Source: Anaerotalea alkaliphila
GTDB taxonomy: Bacteria > Bacillota > Clostridia > Lachnospirales > Vallitaleaceae
DNA length: 49,000 nucleotides
Reading direction: 5' to 3'
Assembly (NCBI RefSeq): GCF_010179735.1
Contig: NZ_JAAEEH010000024.1
Span: 1-49,000, forward strand
Shown here: positions 1 through 9,465 of the stretch, piece after piece
Layout of the letters: each line of letters opens with the position of its first letter
Position numbering within the stretch: the first letter of the stretch is position 1
Translations under genes and position numbers: made by a program
Notes under the pieces: generated by a model
What the model was told of the DNA's origin: nothing
The model's database searches: none
What the model saw: only the letters and a program-made list of their open reading frames with translations

Positions 1-182
1 AGAGTGAACACTTCAAGGAAAAATCCAAGGAACGGTATAAAATCGAAGCAAAAAACAGCGAGCTCAAACACAGGCATGGCTATGATGTTGCATCATCGTC
101 AGGTCTTTCAGGCATGGAAATGCAAGGCGCCGTCACCATATTCGCAGTCAATCTGAAGCGCATCATAAAATTGATGGAATAG
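1..182 (+). mobile_element. C-terminal end of an IS1182-like transposase (partial, cut by window start)
   Basis: The frame beginning at base 3 is open to a TAG at 180-182 and gives about 59 residues. They include ERYKIEAKNSELKHRHGYD and then a short hydrophobic tail, AVTIFAVNLKRIIKLM. This resembles the C-terminal end of DDE transposases of the IS1182 group, in which a Glu-rich segment (E of the DDE triad, then a basic stretch) precedes a tail of this kind. The start lies outside the window, so it cannot be judged whether the element is intact. A strong hairpin follows the stop codon. The family call rests on recalled motif similarity, not on an alignment. Confidence 0.7.
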
Positions 183-212
183 AAAAAGCATCATAGGCAA
201 CAAACAGACATG

Positions 213-259
213 AAAAACCCACCATGACCTGAAAACGTTTCAGGTCATGGTGGGTTTTT
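213..259. terminator. Perfect 22-bp hairpin behind the transposase, likely bidirectional terminator
   Basis: Bases 213-234 and 238-259 are exact reverse complements around a 3-nt loop. The arms begin with A5 and end with T5, so either strand would give a GC-centred stem followed by U residues. It lies between the transposase stop (182) and the tyrS stop (342) and could terminate both converging genes. Confidence 0.85.
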
Positions 260-341
260 GTTTGGTTAAATTTGCGGCTACGAAAAACTATGATGTTTTT
301 CAGTGGCCTCGCCGATGTCGGCTTGCTTTTTTCATGGGTTC

Positions 342-1565
342 CTAGGCTTCCAGCAGGACCCTGTGGAACACCTTCTTCCCCTTTTTGATCATGATTTCAC
401 CGGCGGCAAAATCTTCCATGGTGAGCACCTTGTCCACTTCCTGCACCTGGACCTCGTCGATCCGGATGCCTCCTTGCTGGATCAGCCGTCTTCCTTCTGA
501 ACGGGTGGGGGCAAGCTTCGTCTCCAGCAAGAGGGAAATGAGGTCGATTTTCCCGTCGGGCAGGGAGATGGTGGAGGTGGGCACGGATCCGGCCATGGGA
601 CCGCCACCGAACAGCGATTTGGATGCCTCCAGGGCTTTCCTGGCCTCCTCTTCCCCGTGGACGATTTTTGTGATTTCGAAGGCAAGCACTTCCTTGGCGT
701 GGTTGATCTTGGCGTCCTCCAGGGCGGCAAGGTCGTTCACTTCTTCCATGGGAAGGAAGGTGAGCAGGGCCAGGCACTCTCCCACCTTCGCGTCCTCGAT
801 GTTCCTCCAGTATTGGAAGAACTCATAGGGGCTGGTCTTTGCGGAGTCCAGCCAGACGGCTCCATTCACCGTCTTGCCCATCTTCACACCCTCGCTGGTG
901 GTCAGGAGCTTGAAGGTCATGCCGAAGGCGGGTTTGGCGTCCTTCCTGCGGATCAGTTCCACACCCCCCAGGATGTTGGACCATTGGTCGTTCCCGCCCA
1001 ACTGCAGGGTGCAGCCATAGCGCCGGTTCAGCTCCAGGAAGTCGTAGGACTGGAGGATCATGTAGTTGAACTCCAAGAAGGTCAATCCCTTCTCCATCCG
1101 GGTCTTGTAGCAGTCGGCGGTCAGCATCCGGTTCACGGAAAAATGCGCCCCCACCTCCCGGAGGAAGGAGATGTAGTTCAGGTGCAGCAGCCAATCCGCA
1201 TTGTTGACGATGACCGCCTTGTCGTCGGAAAAGTCGATGAATTTGGAAAGCTGTTGCCTGAAACGCTCCGCATTGTTTTGGATCTGCTCGACCGTAAGCA
1301 TCTGGCGCATGTCGGCCTTGCCGGAAGGATCCCCGATCATTGTGGTGCCGCCGCCCAGGAGGGCAATCGGACGGTGTCCCGCCTGCTGCAGATGGGCCAT
1401 GGCCATGACCGTCACGAAATGGCCTGCGGTCAGACTGTCGGCGGTGGCGTCGAATCCTATGTAAAACGTGACTTTTTCATCCCGGAACAAGGCTTGCACC
1501 TCGTCCTCGTGGGTCACCTGCTCGATAAAGCCCCGTTCCTTCAAAATGTCATAAGCGCTTTTCAT
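342..1565 (-). CDS. tyrS: Tyrosyl-tRNA synthetase
   Basis: Cytoplasmic class I synthetase of 407 aa that charges tRNA-Tyr. The N-terminal catalytic domain has the ATP-binding segment around [11 protein letters not shown] (HIGH-type) and the KMSKS-type loop as KMGKT. The C-terminal 60-70 residues form an S4-like RNA-binding domain (ending near [15 protein letters not shown]). The length is normal for bacterial TyrRS. The frame can be read upstream to 1580, but a GAGGAGG ribosome site lies at about 1571-1577, so the ATG at 1565 (MKSAYD) is preferred. The gene stands alone, divergent from the radical SAM operon. The roughly 160-bp upstream gap has no recognisable T-box motif. Confidence 0.96.
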   Translation of the reverse strand: MKSAYDILKERGFIEQVTHEDEVQALFRDEKVTFYIGFDATADSLTAGHFVTVMAMAHLQQAGHRPIALLGGGTTMIGDPSGKADMRQMLTVEQIQNNAERFRQQLSKFIDFSDDKAVIVNNADWLLHLNYISFLREVGAHFSVNRMLTADCYKTRMEKGLTFLEFNYMILQSYDFLELNRRYGCTLQLGGNDQWSNILGGVELIRRKDAKPAFGMTFKLLTTSEGVKMGKTVNGAVWLDSAKTSPYEFFQYWRNIEDAKVGECLALLTFLPMEEVNDLAALEDAKINHAKEVLAFEITKIVHGEEEARKALEASKSLFGGGPMAGSVPTSTISLPDGKIDLISLLLETKLAPTRSEGRRLIQQGGIRIDEVQVQEVDKVLTMEDFAAGEIMIKKGKKVFHRVLLEA

Positions 1566-1601
1566 GATGAACCTCCTCATTGGTTTTCTTGTCAGGACAT
1601 T

Positions 1602-1636
1602 ATTATATTTATATCATAAAAAAGAGGGCAGGGCAA
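1602..1636 (-). promoter_or_regulatory. Candidate tyrS promoter
   Basis: On the minus strand TTGCCC (1631-1636) is followed after 17 nt by TATAAA (1608-1613). A perfect TATAAT lies at 1602-1607 with a poorer -35. Either would start transcription about 40 nt upstream of the tyrS ATG. Confidence 0.4.
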
Positions 1637-1644
1637 TGCTTTTC

Positions 1645-1673
1645 TTGACAGGTCAGGTCGGCTGCATTATCAT
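1645..1673 (+). promoter_or_regulatory. Promoter of the radical SAM / RNase G operon
   Basis: A consensus TTGACA at 1645-1650, a 17-nt spacer and TATCAT at 1668-1673. It precedes the gene starting at 1728, and the predicted transcript would begin at the inverted repeat at 1678-1702. Confidence 0.6.
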
Positions 1674-1677
1674 GATA

Positions 1678-1702
1678 GGTACGGTCCGTGACGGACCATA
1701 CC
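1678..1702 (+). promoter_or_regulatory. Inverted repeat at the predicted transcription start
   Basis: Two 12-nt arms (1678-1689 and 1691-1702) are complementary except for one pair and are separated by a single base. The centre is GGTCCGT-G-ACGGACC. It lies 5 nt past the -10 element, a position suited to an operator or a 5'-end stabilising hairpin. No regulator can be named. Confidence 0.5.
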
Positions 1703-1727
1703 CGTTTGACCTTTGAAGGAGCATGCA

Positions 1728-3581
1728 ATGCAGGAATTGAGATTGAGCGATGAGATTTTGATGCATCTGGAGAAACCGGCCAGATATATAGGAAACGAAC
1801 CGAATATGGTGTGGAAGTCGCCGGAAGAGGTGGACGTCCGTCTCGCCGTCTGCTTTCCGGACGTCTACGAGATCGGGATGAGCCATCTGGGACTTTCCAT
1901 CCTCTACAACCAGGTGAACAAGCGGACGGATGCCTCTTGCGAGCGCGTATTTTCCCCCTGGCCCGACCTGGACAAGGTCCTGCGGGAAAAGGACATCCCC
2001 TTGTTCGCTTTGGAGTCCCAGCAGGACGTTCGGTCCTTCGACCTCCTTGGCTTCACCGTCCAGTACGAGATGAGCTACACCAACATACTGCAGATCCTGG
2101 ACCTGTCCAAAATCCCCCTGCTGGCTTCGGAAAGGACTCCGGAAGACCCCGTTGTCTGCGCCGGAGGTCCCTGCACCTACAATCCGGAACCCTTGGCCGA
2201 TTTCGTGGACTTCTTCTACATCGGGGAGGCGGAGGTCGCCTTCGACCAGGTGCTGGACCTGTACAAGCAGAACAAGGAACGGGGTGGAAGCCGGGAGGAC
2301 TATCTGGTTTCCCTTCTGGATGTGGAGGGGATCTATGTGCCGCGGTTCTATGATGTCGCCTACAAGGAGGACGGAACCATCGCCTCCTTCAGGCCCAACC
2401 ATCCAAAGGCCAAATCCCGGATCCAGAAGCGGCTGGTGGTGGACCTGAAGGGACTGGACTTCCCCCTGGACCCCATCGTGCCCTACATAAAGCCCGTGCA
2501 CGACAGGATGGTGCTGGAACTCTTCCGCGGGTGCTCCCGGGGCTGCCGTTTCTGCCAGGCAGGGATGGTCTACCGGCCCGTGCGGAACAAGCCGTTGGAG
2601 GATTTGGCAGCCCAGGCGGACGCGCTGGTGCGGAACACCGGGCACGACGAGATGTCCCTGGTGTCCCTCAGCTCCAGCGACTATCCCCAGCTGCAGCCGC
2701 TGGCGGAACATCTGGTGGACAGCTGCGGCCAGGAACATGTGAACCTGTCCCTGCCTTCCCTGCGGATCGACTCCATGTCCCTTTCCCTGATGGAGAAGGT
2801 GCAGGATGTGCGCAAAAGCAGCCTGACCTTCGCTCCGGAGGCCGGATCCCAGCGGATGCGGGATGTGATCAACAAGGGGCTGACGGAAGAGGACATCCTT
2901 GGGGGCGCCTCCGCAGCCTTCGCATCCGGCTGGAACCGGGTGAAGCTCTATTTCATGCTGGGCCTTCCCACGGAGCATATGGAGGATGTGGAGGCCATTG
3001 CGGACCTTTCCCAGAAGATTGTGGACTGCTACCACCATATCCCCAAAGAGCAGCGCAACGGTCCCGTCTCCGTTGTGGTGAGCACCTCCTTCTTCGTCCC
3101 GAAGCCGTTCACCCCCTTCCAGTGGTGCGCCCAGGACAGGAAGGAGGACTTCCTCTCCAAGCAACGGCTGCTGAACGGCAGGATCAACAAGAAGCGGATC
3201 AAGTACAACAGCCACGACGCCCAGACCAGCGTCTTGGAAGGCGTGTTGGCGCGTGGAGACAGACGGGTGGGGGCGCTCGTGCTGGCCGCTTACCGGAACG
3301 GTGCGGTCTTCGACGCCTGGACGGAGCACTTTTCCTATGGCTGCTGGGCGAAGGCTTTTGAGCAGACCGGCCTGGACCCGCTTTTCTACAGCGCAAGGGA
3401 GCGTTCCAGGGAGGAGATTCTGCCCTGGGAATTCATCGACATCGGCGTCACCAAAAAGTTCCTTTGGGAGGAATACGAACGGGCCGTCAACGCCCATACC
3501 ACGCCCAACTGCATGGTGGACTGCGTCCATTGTGGCGCCGGGGTGTTCAAGGGAGGGATTTGCATTGAAAGCAAGGCTTAA
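1728..3581 (+). CDS. B12-binding-like/radical SAM protein, TIGR03960 family
   Basis: A 617-aa radical SAM protein of the kind often encoded beside RNase G and L21 in Clostridia. The N-terminal part resembles the cobalamin-binding-like region of this family (for example VRLAVCFPDVYEIGMSHLG). The middle carries the cluster motif CSRGCRFC (C-x3-C-x2-C), followed by QAGMVYRPVR. The C-terminus has a Cys pair, CVHCG. The biochemical reaction is not established for the family. The ATG at 1728 is chosen because AAGGAG sits 6 nt upstream at 1716-1721; an in-frame TTG at 1713 lacks such a site. The stop overlaps the next gene by 17 nt, implying translational coupling. Confidence 0.9.
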   Translation: MQELRLSDEILMHLEKPARYIGNEPNMVWKSPEEVDVRLAVCFPDVYEIGMSHLGLSILYNQVNKRTDASCERVFSPWPDLDKVLREKDIPLFALESQQDVRSFDLLGFTVQYEMSYTNILQILDLSKIPLLASERTPEDPVVCAGGPCTYNPEPLADFVDFFYIGEAEVAFDQVLDLYKQNKERGGSREDYLVSLLDVEGIYVPRFYDVAYKEDGTIASFRPNHPKAKSRIQKRLVVDLKGLDFPLDPIVPYIKPVHDRMVLELFRGCSRGCRFCQAGMVYRPVRNKPLEDLAAQADALVRNTGHDEMSLVSLSSSDYPQLQPLAEHLVDSCGQEHVNLSLPSLRIDSMSLSLMEKVQDVRKSSLTFAPEAGSQRMRDVINKGLTEEDILGGASAAFASGWNRVKLYFMLGLPTEHMEDVEAIADLSQKIVDCYHHIPKEQRNGPVSVVVSTSFFVPKPFTPFQWCAQDRKEDFLSKQRLLNGRINKKRIKYNSHDAQTSVLEGVLARGDRRVGALVLAAYRNGAVFDAWTEHFSYGCWAKAFEQTGLDPLFYSARERSREEILPWEFIDIGVTKKFLWEEYERAVNAHTTPNCMVDCVHCGAGVFKGGICIESKA

Positions 3582-4236
3582 ATTCACCAAAACGGGTCCC
3601 ATACGTTTCGTGGGGCACCTGGACTTCATGCGTACCCTGCAGAAGCTGTTCCGCAGGGCCGGAATTCCTGTGGCCTATTCGGAAGGGTTTAGCCCCCACC
3701 AGAACTTCTCCATTGCGGCCCCCCTTCCCGTGGGAACCACAAGCGAGGGGGATTATCTGGACATGCAGCTCACCCATGCGTTCGACAAAGGGGAATTGGC
3801 TTCCCTCCTGGCCAAGGCCAACCAGGCAGCCCCTCCGGGGGTCCGTTTCCTCACGGCCAGGATCCTGGAAGAAGGGGAAACGGCCGGAATGGCCGCCGTT
3901 GCGGCCTCCAGCTATGTGGTCGAACTGCAGGATTCCCTAGTGGATGCGGGAATCCTGCAGGCCTTCATGGACCAGGAACAGATTCTGGTCCTGAAGATCA
4001 ACAAGAAGGGGAAGAGCAAGGAACAGGACCTGCGGCCGGGCATCCTCGCTTTCGACCTGGAGGACGGGAAACTCCACATGACCCTGGCCACGGGAAGCGT
4101 TTTCAACATCAAGCCGGAGACAGTCCTTTCCCTGCTGCTGGAATTCGCCGGAACCCCCGCCGGACAAGACGTCCACTACCGGGTGCATCGGACCGAACTC
4201 TACAGGCAGGCGGACGGAAAACTGGTTCCATTATAG
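3565..4236 (+). CDS. DUF2344 / TIGR03936 family protein
   Basis: Encodes 223 aa beginning near KARLKFTKTGPIRFVGHLDF, the usual opening of TIGR03936 (DUF2344) proteins. These are nearly always the partner or C-terminal half of the TIGR03960 radical SAM protein. The family's role is unknown; RNA modification has been suggested from context. The chosen start is TTG at 3565, eight bases after GGGAGG (3551-3556) and inside the previous gene. The frame is open further upstream, but only as a shadow of that gene. Residues KIRF-like and DYLD (SEGDYLDMQL) match family conservation. Confidence 0.85.
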   Translation: MKARLKFTKTGPIRFVGHLDFMRTLQKLFRRAGIPVAYSEGFSPHQNFSIAAPLPVGTTSEGDYLDMQLTHAFDKGELASLLAKANQAAPPGVRFLTARILEEGETAGMAAVAASSYVVELQDSLVDAGILQAFMDQEQILVLKINKKGKSKEQDLRPGILAFDLEDGKLHMTLATGSVFNIKPETVLSLLLEFAGTPAGQDVHYRVHRTELYRQADGKLVPL

Positions 4237-4252
4237 AGGAAGGGGAAAGGCT

Positions 4253-5494
4253 ATGGGAAACACGTGTTTTGTGGCCAAATCCACTTCGTTCCTCTGCTAC
4301 GGATTGATGGACGAAAAGGACAAGCTTCTGGAAATCACCCTCGCCGACCTGGAGAAGCCCACCCTGGTGGGCAACATCTATCTTGGCAGGGTGGACAAGG
4401 TGGTGAAGGGGATTCAGGCGGTTTTTGTGGAATTGGAGGAAGGGGTCATGGGCTATCTGCCGCTGTCTCCCGGGCAGAAGTATTTCTACGGGGACGGCAA
4501 GGGGACGGACAGACCCCCGGTGCAGGGGGATGCCCTTCTGGTGCAGGTGGTTTCAGACCCCATCAAATCCAAGGCTCCCAAATTGACATCCGCCTATTCC
4601 CTGGCGGGACATTATTTCGTTCTGGATACGGAAAGGACCACCCTGGGGGTGTCCAACAAGCTGGAGGACCCGGAGGAGGTCCGGCGGCTCCGGACCTTGA
4701 TGGCCGGAAAGGCGGAGACGGGGACCGGGCTGATCTGCAGGACCAATGCGGCTCAGGTACCCGCACCCGTTCTGGAGAAGGAACTTGAAGGTCTTTTTGA
4801 AAAGCACCACCGCATCATGGAAACCTACCGTTTCCGGAAATCCAGGACATTGCTCCATCGGCCGGAAAAGGCACATCTGGCTTATGTGAAGAACCTTCCC
4901 AGCCAGCAGGTGGACAAGTATCTGTACGATGACAAGGAGCTGCTGGTGGAGGCCCAGTTGTATTTCTCGGAGAACGCCCCCGACCGTCTGGAGAAATGCA
5001 GGCTTTTCCCGGAAAGGGGCGGCATCCTGGCAAGGCAGGAGAAGGACAGCATCTGGCGGCATTACGACCTGGGAGGCAAGCTGCGCAAGGCGTTGGCGGA
5101 AAAGGTATGGCTGAAGAGCGGGGCTTCCCTGGTGATCCAGCCTACGGAAGCCCTGACCGTCATCGATGTGAATACGGAAAAGTTCACAGGTGCGAAGAAC
5201 CAGGAGGAAACCATCCGCCGGACCAATCTGGAGGCGGCGGAGGAGATCGCCCGGCAGATCCGATTGCGTAACATCTCCGGAATCATCGTTGTGGATTTCA
5301 TCGACATGAAGATGGCCGCCCAAAAGAAAGAACTGATGGCCGCTCTGGAGTCCTTCTGCAAGACGGATCCGGTACAAACCCATGTGGTGGACATGACCGC
5401 GTTGGGTCTGGTGGAAATGACCAGGAAGAAGGTCAGCAAGAGCCTGCAGGCCCAGTTCAGGGATATTTTCCTTGACAAAGGCCTCCAACTATGA
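4253..5494 (+). CDS. rng: Ribonuclease G/E family endoribonuclease
   Basis: Encodes 413 aa. The N-terminal part (res. 1-120) includes an S1-type segment (LVGNIYLGRVDKVVKGIQAVFVELEEG). The catalytic domain has both metal-binding aspartates, in TVIDVNTEKFTG and GIIVVDFIDM. The protein cleaves single-stranded AU-rich RNA 5' ends and takes part in rRNA processing and mRNA decay. After the LGLVEMTRKK motif it stops within about 25 residues, and the CPxCxG zinc-link found in E. coli RNase E/G is absent. It lies 16 nt behind the DUF2344 gene in the usual clostridial order before rplU, with a purine-rich ribosome site upstream. Confidence 0.92.
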   Translation: MGNTCFVAKSTSFLCYGLMDEKDKLLEITLADLEKPTLVGNIYLGRVDKVVKGIQAVFVELEEGVMGYLPLSPGQKYFYGDGKGTDRPPVQGDALLVQVVSDPIKSKAPKLTSAYSLAGHYFVLDTERTTLGVSNKLEDPEEVRRLRTLMAGKAETGTGLICRTNAAQVPAPVLEKELEGLFEKHHRIMETYRFRKSRTLLHRPEKAHLAYVKNLPSQQVDKYLYDDKELLVEAQLYFSENAPDRLEKCRLFPERGGILARQEKDSIWRHYDLGGKLRKALAEKVWLKSGASLVIQPTEALTVIDVNTEKFTGAKNQEETIRRTNLEAAEEIARQIRLRNISGIIVVDFIDMKMAAQKKELMAALESFCKTDPVQTHVVDMTALGLVEMTRKKVSKSLQAQFRDIFLDKGLQL

Positions 5495-5500
5495 TAATGT
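5472..5500 (+). promoter_or_regulatory. Promoter of the rplU-prp-rpmA operon
   Basis: TTGACA at 5472-5477 lies inside the 3' end of rng. Candidate -10 elements are TAATGT at 5495-5500 (17-nt spacer) or GATAAT at 5493-5498. It would give a leader of roughly 80 nt before rplU. Confidence 0.55.
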
Positions 5501-5502
5501 AT

Positions 5503-5589
5503 CCTGGTGGTATACCGCACGCGCAGGTTCAAGCGGCCCAAAAGCCCACCGTAAGCGGCGAGTCTTAAAAACGAGGAGGTGCCAAAGAT
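5503..5589 (+). ncRNA. Probable L21 leader (ribosomal-protein autoregulatory mRNA leader)
   Basis: The untranslated stretch between the promoter and rplU holds short complementary GC blocks (CCGCACGCG, GCGGCCC, CCACCGTAAGCGGCG) and ends in GAGGAGGTG, the rplU ribosome site. Firmicutes commonly have an L21 leader motif at this exact place. The assignment is by position and general composition; a covariance search with the Rfam L21_leader model would decide it. Confidence 0.5.
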
Positions 5590-5901
5590 ATGTACGCAAT
5601 CATTGCAACAGGTGGAAAACAATACAGAGTTGCCGAAGGTGATGTCGTCAAAGTGGAGAAACTTGCCGCCGGCGCAGGAGACACCGTCACATTCGACCAA
5701 GTGCTCATGGTGAGCAAGGACGGCAGCGTGACTGTAGGAAGTCCCGTAGTTGAAAATGCAAGTGTTTCCGCAACTGTTTCCAAAGAAGGCAGAGGCAAGA
5801 AGATCACCATTTTCAAGTACAAAGCGAAAAAAGGTTATTCCAAAAAGCAAGGACACAGACAGTCCTACACAGAAGTCAAGATCGACAAGATCAACGCCTA
5901 G
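5590..5901 (+). CDS. rplU: 50S ribosomal protein L21
   Basis: Encodes 103 aa, the usual length. It opens [20 protein letters not shown], the L21 signature, and ends with a basic RNA-binding region ([20 protein letters not shown]). It binds 23S rRNA in the large subunit. It is first in the L21-Prp-L27 operon, with a strong GAGGAGG site upstream and only 8 nt before prp. Confidence 0.98.
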   Translation: MYAIIATGGKQYRVAEGDVVKVEKLAAGAGDTVTFDQVLMVSKDGSVTVGSPVVENASVSATVSKEGRGKKITIFKYKAKKGYSKKQGHRQSYTEVKIDKINA

Positions 5902-5909
5902 GAACGGCC

Positions 5910-6236
5910 ATGATCCATGTTCGGTTCTTATACTGCAACAAGCAGCCCATGGGATTCTCCATGGACGGGCACGCCGGATTCGACGTGCACGGGAAGGATA
6001 TCGTATGCGCAGCCGTTTCGGCACTGGCGCTGAACACGGTGAATTCCATTGAGGCCTTCACATCGGACAAGTTCCATGTGTCTGTCGACGAGGAGGAAGG
6101 TTCACTGCATTTCCGTCTGGAACACGCTCCCGGCAAAGAGGCCGCACTGCTGTTGAAGTCCCTTGAACTGGGTGTTCGAGGAATCCATGAAGATTACGGA
6201 AGAGAATACATACAAGTAAAAAAAGAGGAGGTGTAA
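5910..6236 (+). CDS. prp: Ribosomal-processing cysteine protease Prp
   Basis: Encodes 108 aa. The catalytic His is in MDGHAGFD (res. ~22) and the catalytic Cys in KDIVCAAVS (res. ~34), the pattern of Prp/YsxB. In Firmicutes this protease removes the N-terminal extension of ribosomal protein L27. The substrate gene is immediately downstream and does carry the extension, so the pair is functionally consistent. Intergenic gaps to both neighbours are under 10 nt. Confidence 0.95.
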   Translation: MIHVRFLYCNKQPMGFSMDGHAGFDVHGKDIVCAAVSALALNTVNSIEAFTSDKFHVSVDEEEGSLHFRLEHAPGKEAALLLKSLELGVRGIHEDYGREYIQVKKEEV

Positions 6237-6240
6237 TACG

Positions 6241-6525
6241 ATGTTGAGAATGAACCTTCAATTGTTCGCCCATAAAAAGGGTGTGGGATCCACCAGAAAC
6301 GGAAGGGATTCCGAGTCGAAAAGACTTGGCGCAAAGAGAGCGGACGGTCAGTTCGTGACAGCTGGAAATATTCTTTATAGACAACGTGGAACCAAGATCC
6401 ATCCTGGAACCAATGTGGGCAGAGGAAACGACGACACACTGTTCGCCCTGGTGGATGGCGTTGTACGCTTCGAAAGAAAAGGCAGAGACAAAAAACAGGT
6501 TTCTGTCCATCCTATCGCTCAATAA
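6241..6525 (+). CDS. rpmA: 50S ribosomal protein L27, with Prp-cleavable N-terminal extension
   Basis: Encodes 94 aa. The protein begins [16 protein letters not shown]. The motif NLQLF followed by AHKKG is the known Prp cleavage context, so mature L27 should begin at Ala (res. 10). The mature N-terminus of L27 reaches the peptidyl-transferase centre. The rest ([21 protein letters not shown], split across the L27 signature) is typical. It is the last gene before a strong terminator. Confidence 0.98.
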   Translation: MLRMNLQLFAHKKGVGSTRNGRDSESKRLGAKRADGQFVTAGNILYRQRGTKIHPGTNVGRGNDDTLFALVDGVVRFERKGRDKKQVSVHPIAQ

Positions 6526-6536
6526 GGAATTTACGA

Positions 6537-6559
6537 AAGTTTCAAATGAGGGCTCTCAT

Positions 6560-6572
<13 letters not shown>
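6537..6572 (+). terminator. Rho-independent terminator of rplU-prp-rpmA
   Basis: A 14-bp perfect stem (6537-6550 with 6555-6568), loop GGCT, followed by a T run ending at 6572. The stem contains AGTTTCAAATGAG. Confidence 0.9.
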
Positions 6573-7890
<1,318 letters not shown>

Positions 7891-7900
7891 GGAGTGCGAG

Positions 7901-8191
7901 ATGACAAGCAAACAACGTGCGTATTTACGGGGACTGGCCCAAAACATCGAATCCATCATCCAGATCGGCAAGGCCGGCGTGACCCCTGAATTGACCGAAG
8001 CGGTTTCGGAGGCCCTGGAGAAGAGGGAACTGGTCAAACTGACCGTACTGAAGAACTGCATGGAAGACGTGGACCAGGCCGGAGAAATCCTGGCCGGCAG
8101 GACCCGGTCCATCCTTGTGGCAACCATCGGCCGCAGGATTGTCCTTTACAGGCCATCCAAGGACAACCCGGTCATCACGCTTCCCAAATAA
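7901..8191 (+). CDS. yhbY: YhbY-type CRM-domain RNA-binding protein
   Basis: Encodes 96 aa, essentially one CRM domain: KQRAYLRGLAQNIESIIQIG, then KAGVTPELTEAVSEALEKRE and LVKLTVLKNC. Homologues bind pre-50S particles near the site where Obg acts. It begins 10 nt after obgE and is followed by nadD after 14 nt, an arrangement conserved in Firmicutes. Confidence 0.94.
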   Translation: MTSKQRAYLRGLAQNIESIIQIGKAGVTPELTEAVSEALEKRELVKLTVLKNCMEDVDQAGEILAGRTRSILVATIGRRIVLYRPSKDNPVITLPK

Positions 8192-8205
8192 GAAGGAGGA
8201 AGCCC

Positions 8206-8811
8206 ATGGGCAAACGCATCGCCTGGATGGGAGGGTCCTTCAACCCTGTCCACACGGGCCATCTGGTGGCCGCTTCCGAAGTGGCCGACTCGCGTTATTT
8301 CGACAGGGTCTGTTTTCTCCCCAGCGGCACCCCTGCCCACAAGCCGGACATCCAGATGGCGTCCGCCAAACACCGGCTGGGCATGCTGGAGGCTGCACTG
8401 CAGGAGGACGACCGGTTCCTGATTTCCACGGAGGAACTGTACCGGTCCGGAAACACCTATACTTTCGACACGATGACCGCCTTGGGGAAAAGGTTTCCCG
8501 AAGACCGGCATTTCCTTGTGGTTGGTTCGGATGCTTTCCTGGACCTTCAGAAATGGCACCGCTCTGAGGAACTGCTACAGATCTGCAATTTTGCCCTTGT
8601 CAACCGAAGCGGCTATTCCAGGGAAGCCATCGACCGGCAAAAGGCCTGGATCCTGGATAGGTTCCCCTGCCAGATCCAGGAGATCGAAATCCCCGATATG
8701 GAAATATCATCTTCGGACATCCGGAGGAGGGTCCGGGAGAGGCGCACCATCCGCTATCTGGTGCCTGAATCCGTAGCTGCATACATCAACAGGTATGATT
8801 TGTATCGGTGA
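8206..8811 (+). CDS. nadD: Nicotinate-nucleotide adenylyltransferase
   Basis: Encodes 201 aa. It transfers AMP from ATP to nicotinate mononucleotide to form deamido-NAD in NAD synthesis. Visible are the nucleotidyltransferase motif GGSFNPVHTGHL near the N-terminus, VGSDAFLDLQKW in the middle and the C-terminal ISSSDIRRRV signature (ISSTxIR type). The length is standard. The ribosome site GAAGGAGG is 6 nt before the ATG. It is co-directional with yqeK, as in Bacillus. Confidence 0.96.
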   Translation: MGKRIAWMGGSFNPVHTGHLVAASEVADSRYFDRVCFLPSGTPAHKPDIQMASAKHRLGMLEAALQEDDRFLISTEELYRSGNTYTFDTMTALGKRFPEDRHFLVVGSDAFLDLQKWHRSEELLQICNFALVNRSGYSREAIDRQKAWILDRFPCQIQEIEIPDMEISSSDIRRRVRERRTIRYLVPESVAAYINRYDLYR

Positions 8812-8826
8812 TCCGGGAGGTTTTGT

Positions 8827-9465
8827 ATGACAAAATTTTTGGAACACCCCTTGGAGGTCAAGCAACGGCTTTCCATGCGGAAAACATTGAAAAGGGAGTT
8901 GGAGGAACGCCGGTACGAGCACACCCTCCGTGTGGAGGAGACCGCCGTCCAACTGGCCATGGCCCACAATGTGGACCCTTCCCACAGTGCGACGGCCGCA
9001 TTGCTCCACGACTGCGCAAAGAACTACAAACAGGAAAAGATGGCAAGGCTCTGTGAGCGCTACCACATAGAATTGTCCATGGATGAACTGCTTAACAACG
9101 ACCTGGTCCATGCGAAAGTGGGGGCAGTGGTGGCCAGGGAGAAATACCTGGTCTCCCATCCGGATGTGTTGAACGCCATCCGCTACCACACCACCGGAAG
9201 ACCCCATATGACGCCTTTGGACAAGGTCATTTTCGTGGCCGATTACATCGAGCCTGGCAGAAAGCCCCATGGGCGGATGGAGGAAATCCGCAAACTGGCG
9301 TTCCATGACCTGAACACATCCCTGTTGATGATTCTGGAAGACAAGATCGGTTATCTGCTCACCAAAGAGAAGCAGATCGACCAGATCACCATCGAAACCT
9401 ACAAGCACCTGAGTGGAAAGGAAATACACAATGAGTCAGAATTTGAGCACCTTAGAGAAGCTTAA
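8827..9465 (+). CDS. yqeK: HD-domain hydrolase YqeK (predicted Ap4A hydrolase)
   Basis: Encodes 212 aa. HD-superfamily metal ligands are visible: H in EHTLRVEET, the HD pair in LLHDCAKN, H in NDLVHAKVG and H in RYHTTGR, followed by DKVIFVADYIEPGR. YqeK proteins hydrolyse diadenosine tetraphosphate symmetrically, producing ADP. Its C-terminal 12 codons overlap the start of rsfS, so translation is coupled. The family was once annotated as an extension of NadD, and the genes are adjacent here too. Confidence 0.93.
   Translation: MTKFLEHPLEVKQRLSMRKTLKRELEERRYEHTLRVEETAVQLAMAHNVDPSHSATAALLHDCAKNYKQEKMARLCERYHIELSMDELLNNDLVHAKVGAVVAREKYLVSHPDVLNAIRYHTTGRPHMTPLDKVIFVADYIEPGRKPHGRMEEIRKLAFHDLNTSLLMILEDKIGYLLTKEKQIDQITIETYKHLSGKEIHNESEFEHLREA

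Noticed and set aside
1566-1727. T-box riboswitch in front of tyrS
   Set aside because: The space to the divergent promoter is too short and no AGGGTGGNACCGCG-like motif or terminator/antiterminator pair is present.
1653-3629. Long open frame (about 658 codons) on the minus strand opposite the radical SAM gene
   Set aside because: It is antisense to a gene with clear radical SAM motifs, lacks any recognisable domain or ribosome site and has the His/Leu/Gly/Pro-rich look of a shadow frame.
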